Source: Alistipes sp. UBA943
GTDB taxonomy: Bacteria; Bacteroidota; Bacteroidia; Bacteroidales; Rikenellaceae
Direction: 5' to 3'
Assembly: GCA_002293345.1 (NCBI GenBank)
Contig: DBDB01000010.1
Span: forward strand, 1-53,079
DNA: 53,079 bases
Under the pieces are notes generated by a model. The model did no database searches, had not been told where the DNA came from, and saw only the letters and a list, made by a program, of their open reading frames with translations. A program made the position numbers and the translations under genes. How positions within the stretch are numbered: the first letter of the stretch is position 1; each line of letters begins with the position of its first letter. Below, piece after piece: positions 44,191-51,800 of the stretch.

Positions 44191-46806
44191 TTAGACTTCG
44201 AGGGCGGTGGTTAGGTAGTGCCCTTGCTGTGCGAGCGAGAGCGTGATGAAGGGCGACTGCCACCCTCCGGCACGTACCATTACGTCGGCAAACTCCATCA
44301 AACGTTCCGCGGCACGTGCGTCACCCGTTTCTGCCAGGATGGCGATCTCGTGTATCTCGCGGAACTGGCGTTCGTTACCCACCGTGACGGACAACACGTT
44401 GCCCTTGTTGCGGATGAATGACTCGACGACGGCCGACAGGACGGACGTTTGATCCTCCAACGAATCGGCACCGATGTTGAGTGTCAGGTCGACCGGTGCA
44501 CCGGCCGAGCAGCGCTCCAGGTCGAGGGATTTCAACGACGCGAAGATGTGTCCGAAGCTGCGGTTGAGGGTTCCCGGAGCGGGATTGTTGTTCTTCGACA
44601 GCGGGTCGTCCTTGAAACGATCCACCGACGCGGCGCAACCCATGCCCATCAACGTGAATGCGGCGAAGGTACCCAGACCACCGGTGAACGCGACGGTCTT
44701 TTTGAGACGCTTGTCGAACGAATCACCGAAGAATCCACCGGCCATACGCAACCGGCGTGCCTCCTCGGAGGTGATCGAGCCCTTCGGTTTCTCGCGATAG
44801 ATACGGTCGGTCATCTCCTTGGTCTTTTTGAGCGACGTGAAGAATAGATCGGTCACCGACTTGGCGATACGGTCCGCCTCGGGGTCGTTGGTACCGTAAC
44901 GGGGACTGTTCTCGTTCAGATCGCGATACAGGTGGCGGTAGGCGCGTGACACCTCACGGGGATGCAACCCATCGGCACCGAAATTATTGCGGAACGCTTC
45001 GCGCACCTCTTCGAGCGTGTATTTCTTCTCCTTGAAGATCCACTTGTCGATCGCGGCGATGGAGTTCACCGTGTTGGGTAGTCCGGAAAACACCGTTCCG
45101 GCCACCGACAGGCGGCATCCACCGCACGATTTATCGTGTCCGGTCTCCATGCACGACCCCAGAAAGGCGGACAGCAGCGGTGCCGGAGTGACGTACTCGT
45201 CCAGCAAATAGTAGTTGTACATCGCGGCGGCGGACTGGAAACAGATGAAGTCGAGGTGTTCGCCCAGGGCCGTCATCAGCTCCTTGTAGGTCGCGACGGG
45301 TTTCGAGCGGTAGCTCCGTTTGCCGCCACGCAACTGCATGTTGCCGCCATCCAACGTGTTACCCTCGTTCAGGGCACATTCGAGAGCCGTGAGGCCGTTG
45401 ATCATGTTGAATGTCCAGTCGCCCTGACCATTCAGGATCGGCTCCCAGCATCCATCGACACAGTAGTCGCGTACCAATTCGAGGGCATCCTCACGGGCGA
45501 TCGTCTCGTCATCCATGAACGATTGCAGGAATCCGGGGATGATCGTGTCGTCATTCAATACGGAGGGCAGATTGCGTGTCACGGCAATGGATTCCGCCAC
45601 TTTCTCGACCAACTCTCGCGGTGAATTCTTGTGCAGACGCACGTAGATGCCCGGCGTGGGGAGGTTCGTGTTGCGGAACGCCTGCAGGATGAGGTACGTT
45701 GCGTCGCACGTGGCATCGGCACCGGTTTTCTTGTCGACACCGCCGATACAGACATTTTGCAGGAACTGGTTCACGTTTCCACGCTGATCGGAGTACCATC
45801 GGCTCGTGCCCATCGACACACCGAAGTCGATGTGATCCTGCTCCATGAGGTGTGACGCCGTGAGGTTCATCGGTCCGGCGAGTTTGATCACCATACACTC
45901 CATCAGTTCCAACGCCCGTGCGGCATTCTTCTCCTTGACCAGGAACGGTTGCAACGTCTGGTCGAGACGTCCGAGCGAGAGGAGATCCATGCTGGCACGG
46001 AATCCGATTTGCAGGAACAGGATGCTCTGCAACGCTTCGTGTAGCGTCGATGCGGGTTCCATCGGCACCTTGCGACATACGCGTGCGATCTCGATCAGTT
46101 CGGCTTTACGCACGGCATTTTTCTCTTTAGCGGCCATCGTGTCGGCAAGTTCGGCATAACGTTTCGCGTAGGCCACCACACCCTCACAGGCGATGATCAC
46201 CGAGGTGTAGAAGTCGTGCTGTTCGCGATGGTCTTCGGTGAATTTCCCCGATTTTTTGAGCGTGTCGAGTTTGGCGAGTTTTTTCTGTGCGTCGCCGATC
46301 ACCTTGCGCATGCCGCCCTTGACGAGACGCTCGTAGTCGGCCGAGTTGTGTCCCTGGATCGAAAATTCGGAACGGTTCGACAGCGATGCCATCGCACGCT
46401 CTTCGGGTGTCAGGTAATCCGGAAAGACCTTACCGAGGCCGTTCGACCCCATCGGCAACACACCGACCAACAGTTCACCGTCGCCGATCTCCCATGAACG
46501 GGTACGTGCCGAGATTTTGGGTGTCGTGAGGGCATTCAACGTGGCGGCGATACCTTTTGCACGACGGATGATGATCGGTTCGTTGGATGCCAGGTTGGGC
46601 AATTCGTCCTTCGACAGCCAGTCGTTGGCACGGTTGCTTAGTGCACGGACGTTCAACTCGCGGCGCAACGCTTTCGTACGCGGCGTCATTGCGGACGGCA
46701 GGTTCAGGAACGGACTGACTGTAGGTTTTCCGGTAGATTTAGCCGCTGCTTTGGCCCTGGGTTTGGTCGTTTTCACGGAGGATGATTTGGTTGTGGTTGT
46801 TTTCAT
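44191..46806 (-). CDS. Glycyl radical enzyme (PFL-like) of unknown substrate
   Basis: 871 residues. A Lys/Thr/Ala-rich N-terminal tail of ~30 residues precedes a full glycyl radical barrel. The catalytic Cys-x-Glu is at C453 (DGCWEPILNG). Other landmarks include GIYVRLHKNSPRELVEK and NDDTIIPGF. Near the C-terminus the radical loop reads MVRAGGWQSPFI (Gly848) instead of the usual RV.GY, so position +1 is Trp, not Tyr. It follows its activase by 14 bp. It belongs to the lyase/decarboxylase side of the family rather than to PFL itself, but I cannot name the substrate. An active, oxygen-sensitive enzyme is inferred from the intact Cys and Gly and the adjacent activase. Confidence 0.88.
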   Translation of the reverse strand: MKTTTTKSSSVKTTKPRAKAAAKSTGKPTVSPFLNLPSAMTPRTKALRRELNVRALSNRANDWLSKDELPNLASNEPIIIRRAKGIAATLNALTTPKISARTRSWEIGDGELLVGVLPMGSNGLGKVFPDYLTPEERAMASLSNRSEFSIQGHNSADYERLVKGGMRKVIGDAQKKLAKLDTLKKSGKFTEDHREQHDFYTSVIIACEGVVAYAKRYAELADTMAAKEKNAVRKAELIEIARVCRKVPMEPASTLHEALQSILFLQIGFRASMDLLSLGRLDQTLQPFLVKEKNAARALELMECMVIKLAGPMNLTASHLMEQDHIDFGVSMGTSRWYSDQRGNVNQFLQNVCIGGVDKKTGADATCDATYLILQAFRNTNLPTPGIYVRLHKNSPRELVEKVAESIAVTRNLPSVLNDDTIIPGFLQSFMDDETIAREDALELVRDYCVDGCWEPILNGQGDWTFNMINGLTALECALNEGNTLDGGNMQLRGGKRSYRSKPVATYKELMTALGEHLDFICFQSAAAMYNYYLLDEYVTPAPLLSAFLGSCMETGHDKSCGGCRLSVAGTVFSGLPNTVNSIAAIDKWIFKEKKYTLEEVREAFRNNFGADGLHPREVSRAYRHLYRDLNENSPRYGTNDPEADRIAKSVTDLFFTSLKKTKEMTDRIYREKPKGSITSEEARRLRMAGGFFGDSFDKRLKKTVAFTGGLGTFAAFTLMGMGCAASVDRFKDDPLSKNNNPAPGTLNRSFGHIFASLKSLDLERCSAGAPVDLTLNIGADSLEDQTSVLSAVVESFIRNKGNVLSVTVGNERQFREIHEIAILAETGDARAAERLMEFADVMVRAGGWQSPFITLSLAQQGHYLTTALEV

Positions 46807-46819
46807 AGAGGATATGGTT

Positions 46820-47767
46820 TTAGGTTAAAATGCGTGCTTCGATGCCGCGGTGGGCGAAATAATCCCGTGCACGGTGCAGATCTTCCGGCGTGACGTGCGC
46901 CTCGTCACCGACGGTGCAGTTACGTCCCAAGGCTCGATAGAAGTGCGGCGTCTCACGGTTAAATGGCAGCAGTTCGAGTTCCGTGAGACGGTTCTCATGC
47001 ATCGTCGTGGCGATTTTGGAGAGGGATTCGGGCGTGTCGGTGATACCGGCCATCAGGGGGGTGCGGATGATCACGCGCGAACCTGTGGACGACACGAAAG
47101 AGAGGTTTTCGGCGATCTGTTCGGCATGTGGCGGGGCATAGATCGACGTGGGACGCAACCCGAACAGCCAACAGTCGACCCATTCGGACACCTGCTCGAA
47201 TGTGTTGCGTGGCAGCGTGCCCGAGGTCTCGATGGCGGTGTGGAACCCCTCCTTTCGGCAATATCGCAACAATTGTGACACCGCGTCGGCCTGCAGCAGT
47301 GCCTCGCCACCGCTCACGGTCAGACCACCGATCGTTTGGAGCAGTTCCAACTGGGGCGCGATCCATCGCCACATCTCATCGACCGTAGTGTCACGAAAGG
47401 GTAGTGCCAACGCTCCGGCCAACGTGTCGCGGCGCGATGCGGGACAGATCTCGATGCAACGGCCGCAGCCCTTGCATCGACGTCTGTCCAAGGAGTGCAC
47501 CCCGTCCGTAAGACGATGCACTCCCTGCGGGCACGCCCGCATGCACGCGCCGCAACCCGCGCAACGCGACTCGAAGAAGAGCAACGATCGGGATTGCGAG
47601 TGTGGCGAGTGACACCACGGACACTGCAACGCACACCCATGCAGATACACCACCACACGATGCCCCGGCCCATCGTGACGCGACAGCCACGCGATATCGA
47701 GATAACTGAGCGGCTGTGTAGTTTTTTTCTCTATTTGTGCAGGTCGTCCCATCAGAAGACGCACCAC
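46820..47767 (-). CDS. Glycyl-radical-enzyme activating protein (radical SAM)
   Basis: 315 residues as listed; a start at 47752 (MGRPAQIEKK) is equally likely. Radical SAM cluster motif CALQCPWC (C-x3-C-x2-C), followed by two ferredoxin-type cluster motifs, CAGCGACMRACP and CKGCGRCIEICP. This is the layout of non-PFL activases such as those for choline or hydroxyphenylacetate lyases. GGEALLQAD is the GGE-type SAM motif. It generates the glycyl radical on the enzyme encoded just downstream. Upstream lies cassette E in the opposite orientation. Confidence 0.92.
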   Translation of the reverse strand: MVRLLMGRPAQIEKKTTQPLSYLDIAWLSRHDGPGHRVVVYLHGCALQCPWCHSPHSQSRSLLFFESRCAGCGACMRACPQGVHRLTDGVHSLDRRRCKGCGRCIEICPASRRDTLAGALALPFRDTTVDEMWRWIAPQLELLQTIGGLTVSGGEALLQADAVSQLLRYCRKEGFHTAIETSGTLPRNTFEQVSEWVDCWLFGLRPTSIYAPPHAEQIAENLSFVSSTGSRVIIRTPLMAGITDTPESLSKIATTMHENRLTELELLPFNRETPHFYRALGRNCTVGDEAHVTPEDLHRARDYFAHRGIEARILT

Positions 47768-47794
47768 AAAAATCGCACCGAAAATCTACCGCAA

Positions 47795-48001
47795 CTCCTC
47801 CCCGCGTCGGGGGAGCGTTACTACATCGGTGGTAACCTGAACAATCAAAATTCCCAATCAGAATTTTGGACTTCCGAGGCACATTCTGCAACAGGTGCGG
47901 GGAGAGTCTATTTCTATGCAGATCGTATGTATACGACAGCTACCGCCAGTGTCTCCCTCGCCTACTCCCTTCGCTGTATAAAGATCTAATGTAGGGCGGG
48001 A
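47795..48001 (+). repeat. Silent FISUMP-type C-terminal cassette E
   Basis: Open from LLPASGERYYIGGNL through SQSEFWTS to AYSLRCIKI-stop (stop 47987-47989), then TGTAGGGCGGGA. This is the most divergent centre of the set, with EFW in place of the usual YYW. It lies only ~30 bases upstream of the promoter of RNA 2 and in the same orientation. No start codon or RBS. Confidence 0.8.
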
Positions 48002-48029
48002 TAAGCAAGAATAATTGACAATTTTTTCT

Positions 48030-48037
48030 TACATTTG
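48030..48037 (+). promoter_or_regulatory. TAnnTTTG promoter box (TACATTTG) for RNA 2
   Basis: Exact -7 element after a T-rich stretch. Spacing to the RNA is the same as for RNA 1. Confidence 0.65.
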
Positions 48038-48043
48038 CCTTCA

Positions 48044-48188
48044 AATACAGCCTAATCGCCACCAAATTTCGACGTTTAGCAGTTTTTAGGCTCACTTTTA
48101 GTAGAACACGTTTTGGCGTGTGTTTACTTTGTAAGTGAGGAGGGCGTCGAAACCCTGGTGGCGAGCATCGTAGATGCGCGCCTTTTTT
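48044..48188 (+). ncRNA. Structured RNA 2, paralogue of RNA 1 at 33.0 kb
   Basis: Helices: TCGCCACC/GGTGGCGA (48056-48063 with 48157-48164), TTTCGACG/CGTCGAAA (48067-48074 with 48145-48152), CTCACTT/AAGTGAG (48091-48097 with 48133-48139), then ACACG/CGTGT with the conserved GTTTACTTTGT. The terminator GCATC-GTA-GATGC plus GCGCC-TTTTTT is identical to that of RNA 1. Downstream TTAAAACTTAA and an ATG are conserved too, but the frame is nine codons long. Confidence 0.8.
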
Positions 48189-48189
48189 G

Positions 48190-48374
48190 TGGGCGTTTGG
48201 GTTTTAAAACTTAAAACTTGACGCCATGATTTTTCCGAGAAAACCACCATAAATAGATGCAAAATATTTTTGCAGGGCGCCTGATGGCGTGCGGAGAGGC
48301 AGAGTAACTCTTCCGTGCGGGATTGGTTTGTGACTCACTTATCCCACGCGCCCGTGCGCGCGCAGGGGTCCCTG
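48190..48374. other. Gene-free stretch between RNA 2 and cassette F
   Basis: Contains the RNA-2 leader-like segment with a nine-codon frame, then GC-rich short inverted repeats. No gene seen. Confidence 0.5.
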
Positions 48375-48591
48375 TCCCGCCCTACATTAGATCTTTATAC
48401 AGCGGAGGGTAATGGCGTCCCTGACGTAAACGGACTCTATAACGAATCTTACCGAATCTTACCGAATCGAAGTAGAACCTATACGCATGCGTGGTCACGT
48501 TGTCCGTTTGACAGGACCAGTAGCGCCCACCGGAAGGCTGACTGCGCAGCTGCCCATCGGAGCTGATACGCACCCCCGACGCGGGGAGGAG
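48375..48591 (-). repeat. Silent FISUMP-type cassette F, frameshifted by a 10 bp duplication
   Basis: Starts two bases after the GH20 stop, same orientation. Opens LLPASGVRISSDGQL...GGRYWSC. The frame is lost in the last third. There the 10-base unit GATTCGGTAA occurs twice in tandem (48443-48468 region). Deleting one copy restores an open frame ending in LRCIKI-stop with the conserved stop at 48387-48389. So this is a recently inactivated cassette; it is related to B in the first half. Confidence 0.8.
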
Positions 48592-48593
48592 AG

Positions 48594-50603
48594 TTATGCC
48601 TTCACCCTGAGCGGTTGCACGATCACGGACGAGGAGCCGTTATCGGGGCATGTGGATACGATACGGATGGCTTTGACGTTTGTGACGTCACGGAGCTTTA
48701 GACAGCCGTTTTTGAGTGTCCCGACACGGGCGAAGGTGTGTCCGTCGTGTGACGTTTCGACATAGCCGTCGTTGATGATCAGTCGCGGTACCTGCACGTA
48801 TCCCGTCCGGATAAAAATCTCTCGACACGTCACGGGACGCTCGAACGTGAACAGCACCCACTCTCCCTCGTGGCAGGTGCGTGTCGTCCGGGCACCCCCG
48901 ATGTACCGCGATGCACGTTCCCAAGGGGTATTTTTTTCCGCCGGCATGGATGAGGTGACCGTCACGGCGGGCGTCACGGTACGGTATGTTTCGATCGGAA
49001 GGGTGACAAATTCACCGTCTACCCACCCCTCCCAAGCACGAACCCCCGGGGTTTCCGGGGAGCATGTTGGACGATAAAAAATCCCCATCGCATCCATACG
49101 TTTGTTGTGCGTGTCGAGTCGCCGCGAGAATGATTCCCATGTCGCACCATGCCCGGTCCAAGCCAGTTCGGCCAGCGCGCACACACGCGGGAAGAGCATA
49201 TAGTCGATATAATCGCGTAGGCGGTCGATGTGAGGTAATCCGAGTTCATTCCAGAAGGCCCCTTCGACACCTTCGACGTGAGTCATTTCGCGGGGCGTGA
49301 ATCCCATTCGCTCGAAGTCGAACGTCAGGACTTTACGCACGTCGAAAATCGCTGCCCAGTTGTGTCCATCCTCCTCGGGCGACTGCCGCATATCGAAATA
49401 GAAGTAGTCGCCCGGCATCACGACTGTGGGATATCCTTGCGCTGCGGCCCGCCGGCAGGGCTCCACGCCCTGCCAGCCGTGTACACGGCTGTGGTGGGGA
49501 AATCTATTGCTCGCAATAGATTCCTCCCACACGGCGGGCCGCTTGCCGTACCGTTCGAGAATCGCGACGACACGCATCATAAACACGTGTTGCGGGTCGT
49601 GCAACTTGCCACACCCGGGACACGGACGCCATTCGGATTTCTCTACCTCGTCGCCCCCGATATGGAGGTATGGCGATGGGAAAAGGGACGCCACTTCGCG
49701 CAGAATATCGTCCAGCAGCGCGTAATTCTCTTCACGGGTCACGCACCATGCCGACCGTTCGTCATAACCGTTCGATGCCGTGAGGTTGGGCGTATAGGGA
49801 CACAGGATTTCGGGATGCACCCGCGCGATGGCACGGCTATGTCCCGGCAGGTCGATCTCGGGTATCACTTCGATGTTGCGTACCGCCGCGTATGCCACAA
49901 TGTCCCGCACCTCCGCCTGGGTGTAGTATCCGCCATATTTTTCGTTCCAACCGCCATAGATGGCTTTGATCGGCGAATCACCGCCACGAAATCCTCCCAC
50001 TTGGGCCAGTTCGGGGTGCGACACGATCTCGATACGCCACCCCTCGTCATCGGTCAGATGCCAATGCAGTTTGTTGATCTTGTGGTGTGCCAACAGGTCG
50101 ATCAGGCGCTTGATCTGCTCGGGTTCCACGTATGTCCGTGCCACGTCCAGATGCTGCCCCCGGTACGCGAAGCGCGGAGCATCCTCGATCGTGCGGCAGG
50201 GAAGCGACACGGGTAGTTGTAACTTTGATCCATACACCTCCGCCGGCAGGAGCTGCAACAGTGTCTGTATGCCGTTGAACACGCCGCCATATCCTCCTCC
50301 GGTAATTTGAACGCGTTCGGGCGTGACGTCGAGACGGTATGCTTCCGTTTCGAGTCTATGATCCGTCGTGAGTACGATCGCGTTGTGAGTAGGGTCGACA
50401 CCGAACGGACTATTCTGCGGCAGGTATTCCCAGAGATAAAAACCGAGCGGAGACAGGTCGCTCCCTTCCACCCGGATCGTTGTGCGTGCATCGAGGACGA
50501 ACCGCCCTTCGTGTGCCACATCGCTCACGGGCGACGGAATGAGATGGGACGCTCCCGCACTGCATGGCAACAGGAACAGAATCGCGGCAATGATTTTCTT
50601 CAT
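48594..50603 (-). CDS. GH20 beta-N-acetylhexosaminidase, secreted
   Basis: 669 residues from the ATG at 50603 (MKKIIAAILFLLPCSAGA; signal peptide, possible lipoprotein Cys). GH20 N-terminal domain, then the barrel with the substrate-assisted catalytic Asp-Glu pair in HIGGDEVEKSEW. Binding motifs HWHLTDDEGWRIE, PEIDLPGH and the AVWEE and YMLFPRVCALAELAW strands follow. A C-terminal carbohydrate-binding-like domain is last (VLFTFERPVTCREIFIRTG...). It removes terminal GlcNAc/GalNAc from host or microbial glycans. Between AVWEE and the PC..AA.GY motif a 99 bp branched palindrome (49444-49542) encodes an unusual stretch. A TATCTTCG element ends 4 bases before the ATG. Confidence 0.93.
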   Translation of the reverse strand: MKKIIAAILFLLPCSAGASHLIPSPVSDVAHEGRFVLDARTTIRVEGSDLSPLGFYLWEYLPQNSPFGVDPTHNAIVLTTDHRLETEAYRLDVTPERVQITGGGYGGVFNGIQTLLQLLPAEVYGSKLQLPVSLPCRTIEDAPRFAYRGQHLDVARTYVEPEQIKRLIDLLAHHKINKLHWHLTDDEGWRIEIVSHPELAQVGGFRGGDSPIKAIYGGWNEKYGGYYTQAEVRDIVAYAAVRNIEVIPEIDLPGHSRAIARVHPEILCPYTPNLTASNGYDERSAWCVTREENYALLDDILREVASLFPSPYLHIGGDEVEKSEWRPCPGCGKLHDPQHVFMMRVVAILERYGKRPAVWEESIASNRFPHHSRVHGWQGVEPCRRAAAQGYPTVVMPGDYFYFDMRQSPEEDGHNWAAIFDVRKVLTFDFERMGFTPREMTHVEGVEGAFWNELGLPHIDRLRDYIDYMLFPRVCALAELAWTGHGATWESFSRRLDTHNKRMDAMGIFYRPTCSPETPGVRAWEGWVDGEFVTLPIETYRTVTPAVTVTSSMPAEKNTPWERASRYIGGARTTRTCHEGEWVLFTFERPVTCREIFIRTGYVQVPRLIINDGYVETSHDGHTFARVGTLKNGCLKLRDVTNVKAIRIVSTCPDNGSSSVIVQPLRVKA
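49444..49542. repeat. Branched nested palindrome in the GH20 gene
   Basis: Outer 10 bp stem GCGGCCCGCC (49444-49453) with GGCGGGCCGC (49533-49542). Inner perfect hairpins: GGCAGGGC-TCCAC-GCCCTGCC (49454-49474), CAGCCGTG-TA-CACGGCTG (49474-49491) and AATCTATTG-CTCG-CAATAGATT (49501-49522). Confidence 0.85.
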
Positions 50604-50616
50604 GCCACGAAGATAC

Positions 50617-50648
50617 AAAAAAAAGACACCCCGCATGAGGTGCCTTTT
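50617..50648 (-). terminator. Terminator after the unknown helical gene
   Basis: On the minus strand GGCACC...GGTGTC pairs around a short loop, followed by TTTTTTTT, about 20 bp after the stop at 50666. It also lies right upstream of the GH20 start. Confidence 0.6.
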
Positions 50649-50665
50649 CGCAGTTCCGTGTGACG

Positions 50666-51670
50666 TTACGCAAAGTAACCCTCCGCGAGACGCTTCTCGT
50701 TCAGTTCCACCACCAGCTTGTGGTCGCTTCCGGAGCCCGAAAGTTTCGACAGAACATGTTTCAGTGCGTCGATAACCGCAATCGGAAGACCCTTCTTGAA
50801 ACCCATCGTACGCATACCCGTGCCGCCCTTGGTCAACTGCTTGACGTTATTCAAACGGGTGTTTAGGTCGGCTTCCGCCGCTGCAGCCAGCGACTTGTAG
50901 ATGGCATCCTCGGTCATGTACTCAGTGATCGTTTTCGTACCGGCCATGAGGTTCTCCAGCAGACCGATCTGAAGCGTCTTGAATGCTTTCAGCGTAATGT
51001 CTGCCGTCTCGGCCAGGTACTGTTGCGTCTGGATCAGTTTCATGTCCGCCGCCATTGCCGCCTGGGCGCTGAAGAATTTAAACTCGTTCTCCAGGTCCTT
51101 GACACTGCGCATGATACGGTAGCTGATCGTCGTTGCGGTGATGGCTTCGGTGCCGAATGTATCCTTCTCCATCAGGCTGGTCGAGGTGGCCGAAAGGAAC
51201 GCAATGACACCCGGTGAGAGACGGATCATCGAGAACGACAAACTGGACGAAGTCTTGGATGACGATTTTGCCGCCTGGGCCACAGAGTCGATCACCTTGC
51301 AGTAGGAATTCACCGCATCCTGACTCAATACCACGGCAGCCATATTCTTTTTTTCCGGTGTCAGCGCCGCATCCTTGTCGTTCGCCTTCGACACAACCTC
51401 TCCGATCGCTTTCAACGAATCTTTTACCACCTGCGCAATTGTATCCAGACTAAATTCACTGGCGTATTCGACTTTGGTTTGTTTCTCGTAATGAATCTCT
51501 GTCGCATCGTCGATGTCGGCACTTTTCAAATGTGCGTCGATCTCGGCGTAAAATTTGGACTCTCCTTCCTTGGCGAGTTGCTCGACCCTCGACTGAAGTT
51601 TTTCCAACTGATCTGTCGCAGCTACCGATTTGGAAGCCGCTACTTGTACCTTTCCTGATCTACATGACAT
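50666..51670 (-). CDS. Hypothetical protein, largely alpha-helical
   Basis: 334 residues, not recognised. No signal peptide. Heptad-like N-terminal helix (LEKLQSRVEQLAKEGESKF). There is a mildly hydrophobic Ser/Ala-rich central stretch (SLSFSMIRLSPGVIAFLSATSTSL), long amphipathic helices (MAADMKLIQTQQYLAETADITLKAFKTL), and a short basic C-terminal domain. The helical bundle plus a central hydrophobic segment recalls alpha-helical pore-forming proteins, but this is a resemblance in layout only. The start is supported by the TATAATTTTTG-like sequence upstream. Confidence 0.65.
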   Translation of the reverse strand: MSCRSGKVQVAASKSVAATDQLEKLQSRVEQLAKEGESKFYAEIDAHLKSADIDDATEIHYEKQTKVEYASEFSLDTIAQVVKDSLKAIGEVVSKANDKDAALTPEKKNMAAVVLSQDAVNSYCKVIDSVAQAAKSSSKTSSSLSFSMIRLSPGVIAFLSATSTSLMEKDTFGTEAITATTISYRIMRSVKDLENEFKFFSAQAAMAADMKLIQTQQYLAETADITLKAFKTLQIGLLENLMAGTKTITEYMTEDAIYKSLAAAAEADLNTRLNNVKQLTKGGTGMRTMGFKKGLPIAVIDALKHVLSKLSGSGSDHKLVVELNEKRLAEGYFA

Positions 51671-51763
51671 AAAAATGTGGTTTTAAGTGATTATTCTGTC
51701 TCTTCTGCACAAAAATTATACCGTTTTTTCACTCCTGCTGACATAGGGTTGTCAATTGCGATG

Positions 51764-51771
51764 CGTATATT
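51764..51771 (+). promoter_or_regulatory. TAnnTTTG promoter box (TATATTTG) for the WYL regulator
   Basis: Approximate coordinates. Exact -7 element ~30 bases before the ATG at 51801. Confidence 0.5.
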
Positions 51772-51800
51772 TGTCTCACGAAGCAACAAAACCTGAACCG

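Noticed and set aside
44191..46806. Assignment of the glycyl radical enzyme to pyruvate formate-lyase or choline lyase
   Set aside because: The Cys-x-Glu site excludes PFL (Cys-Cys), and the RAGGW loop does not match the choline-lyase wording I know.
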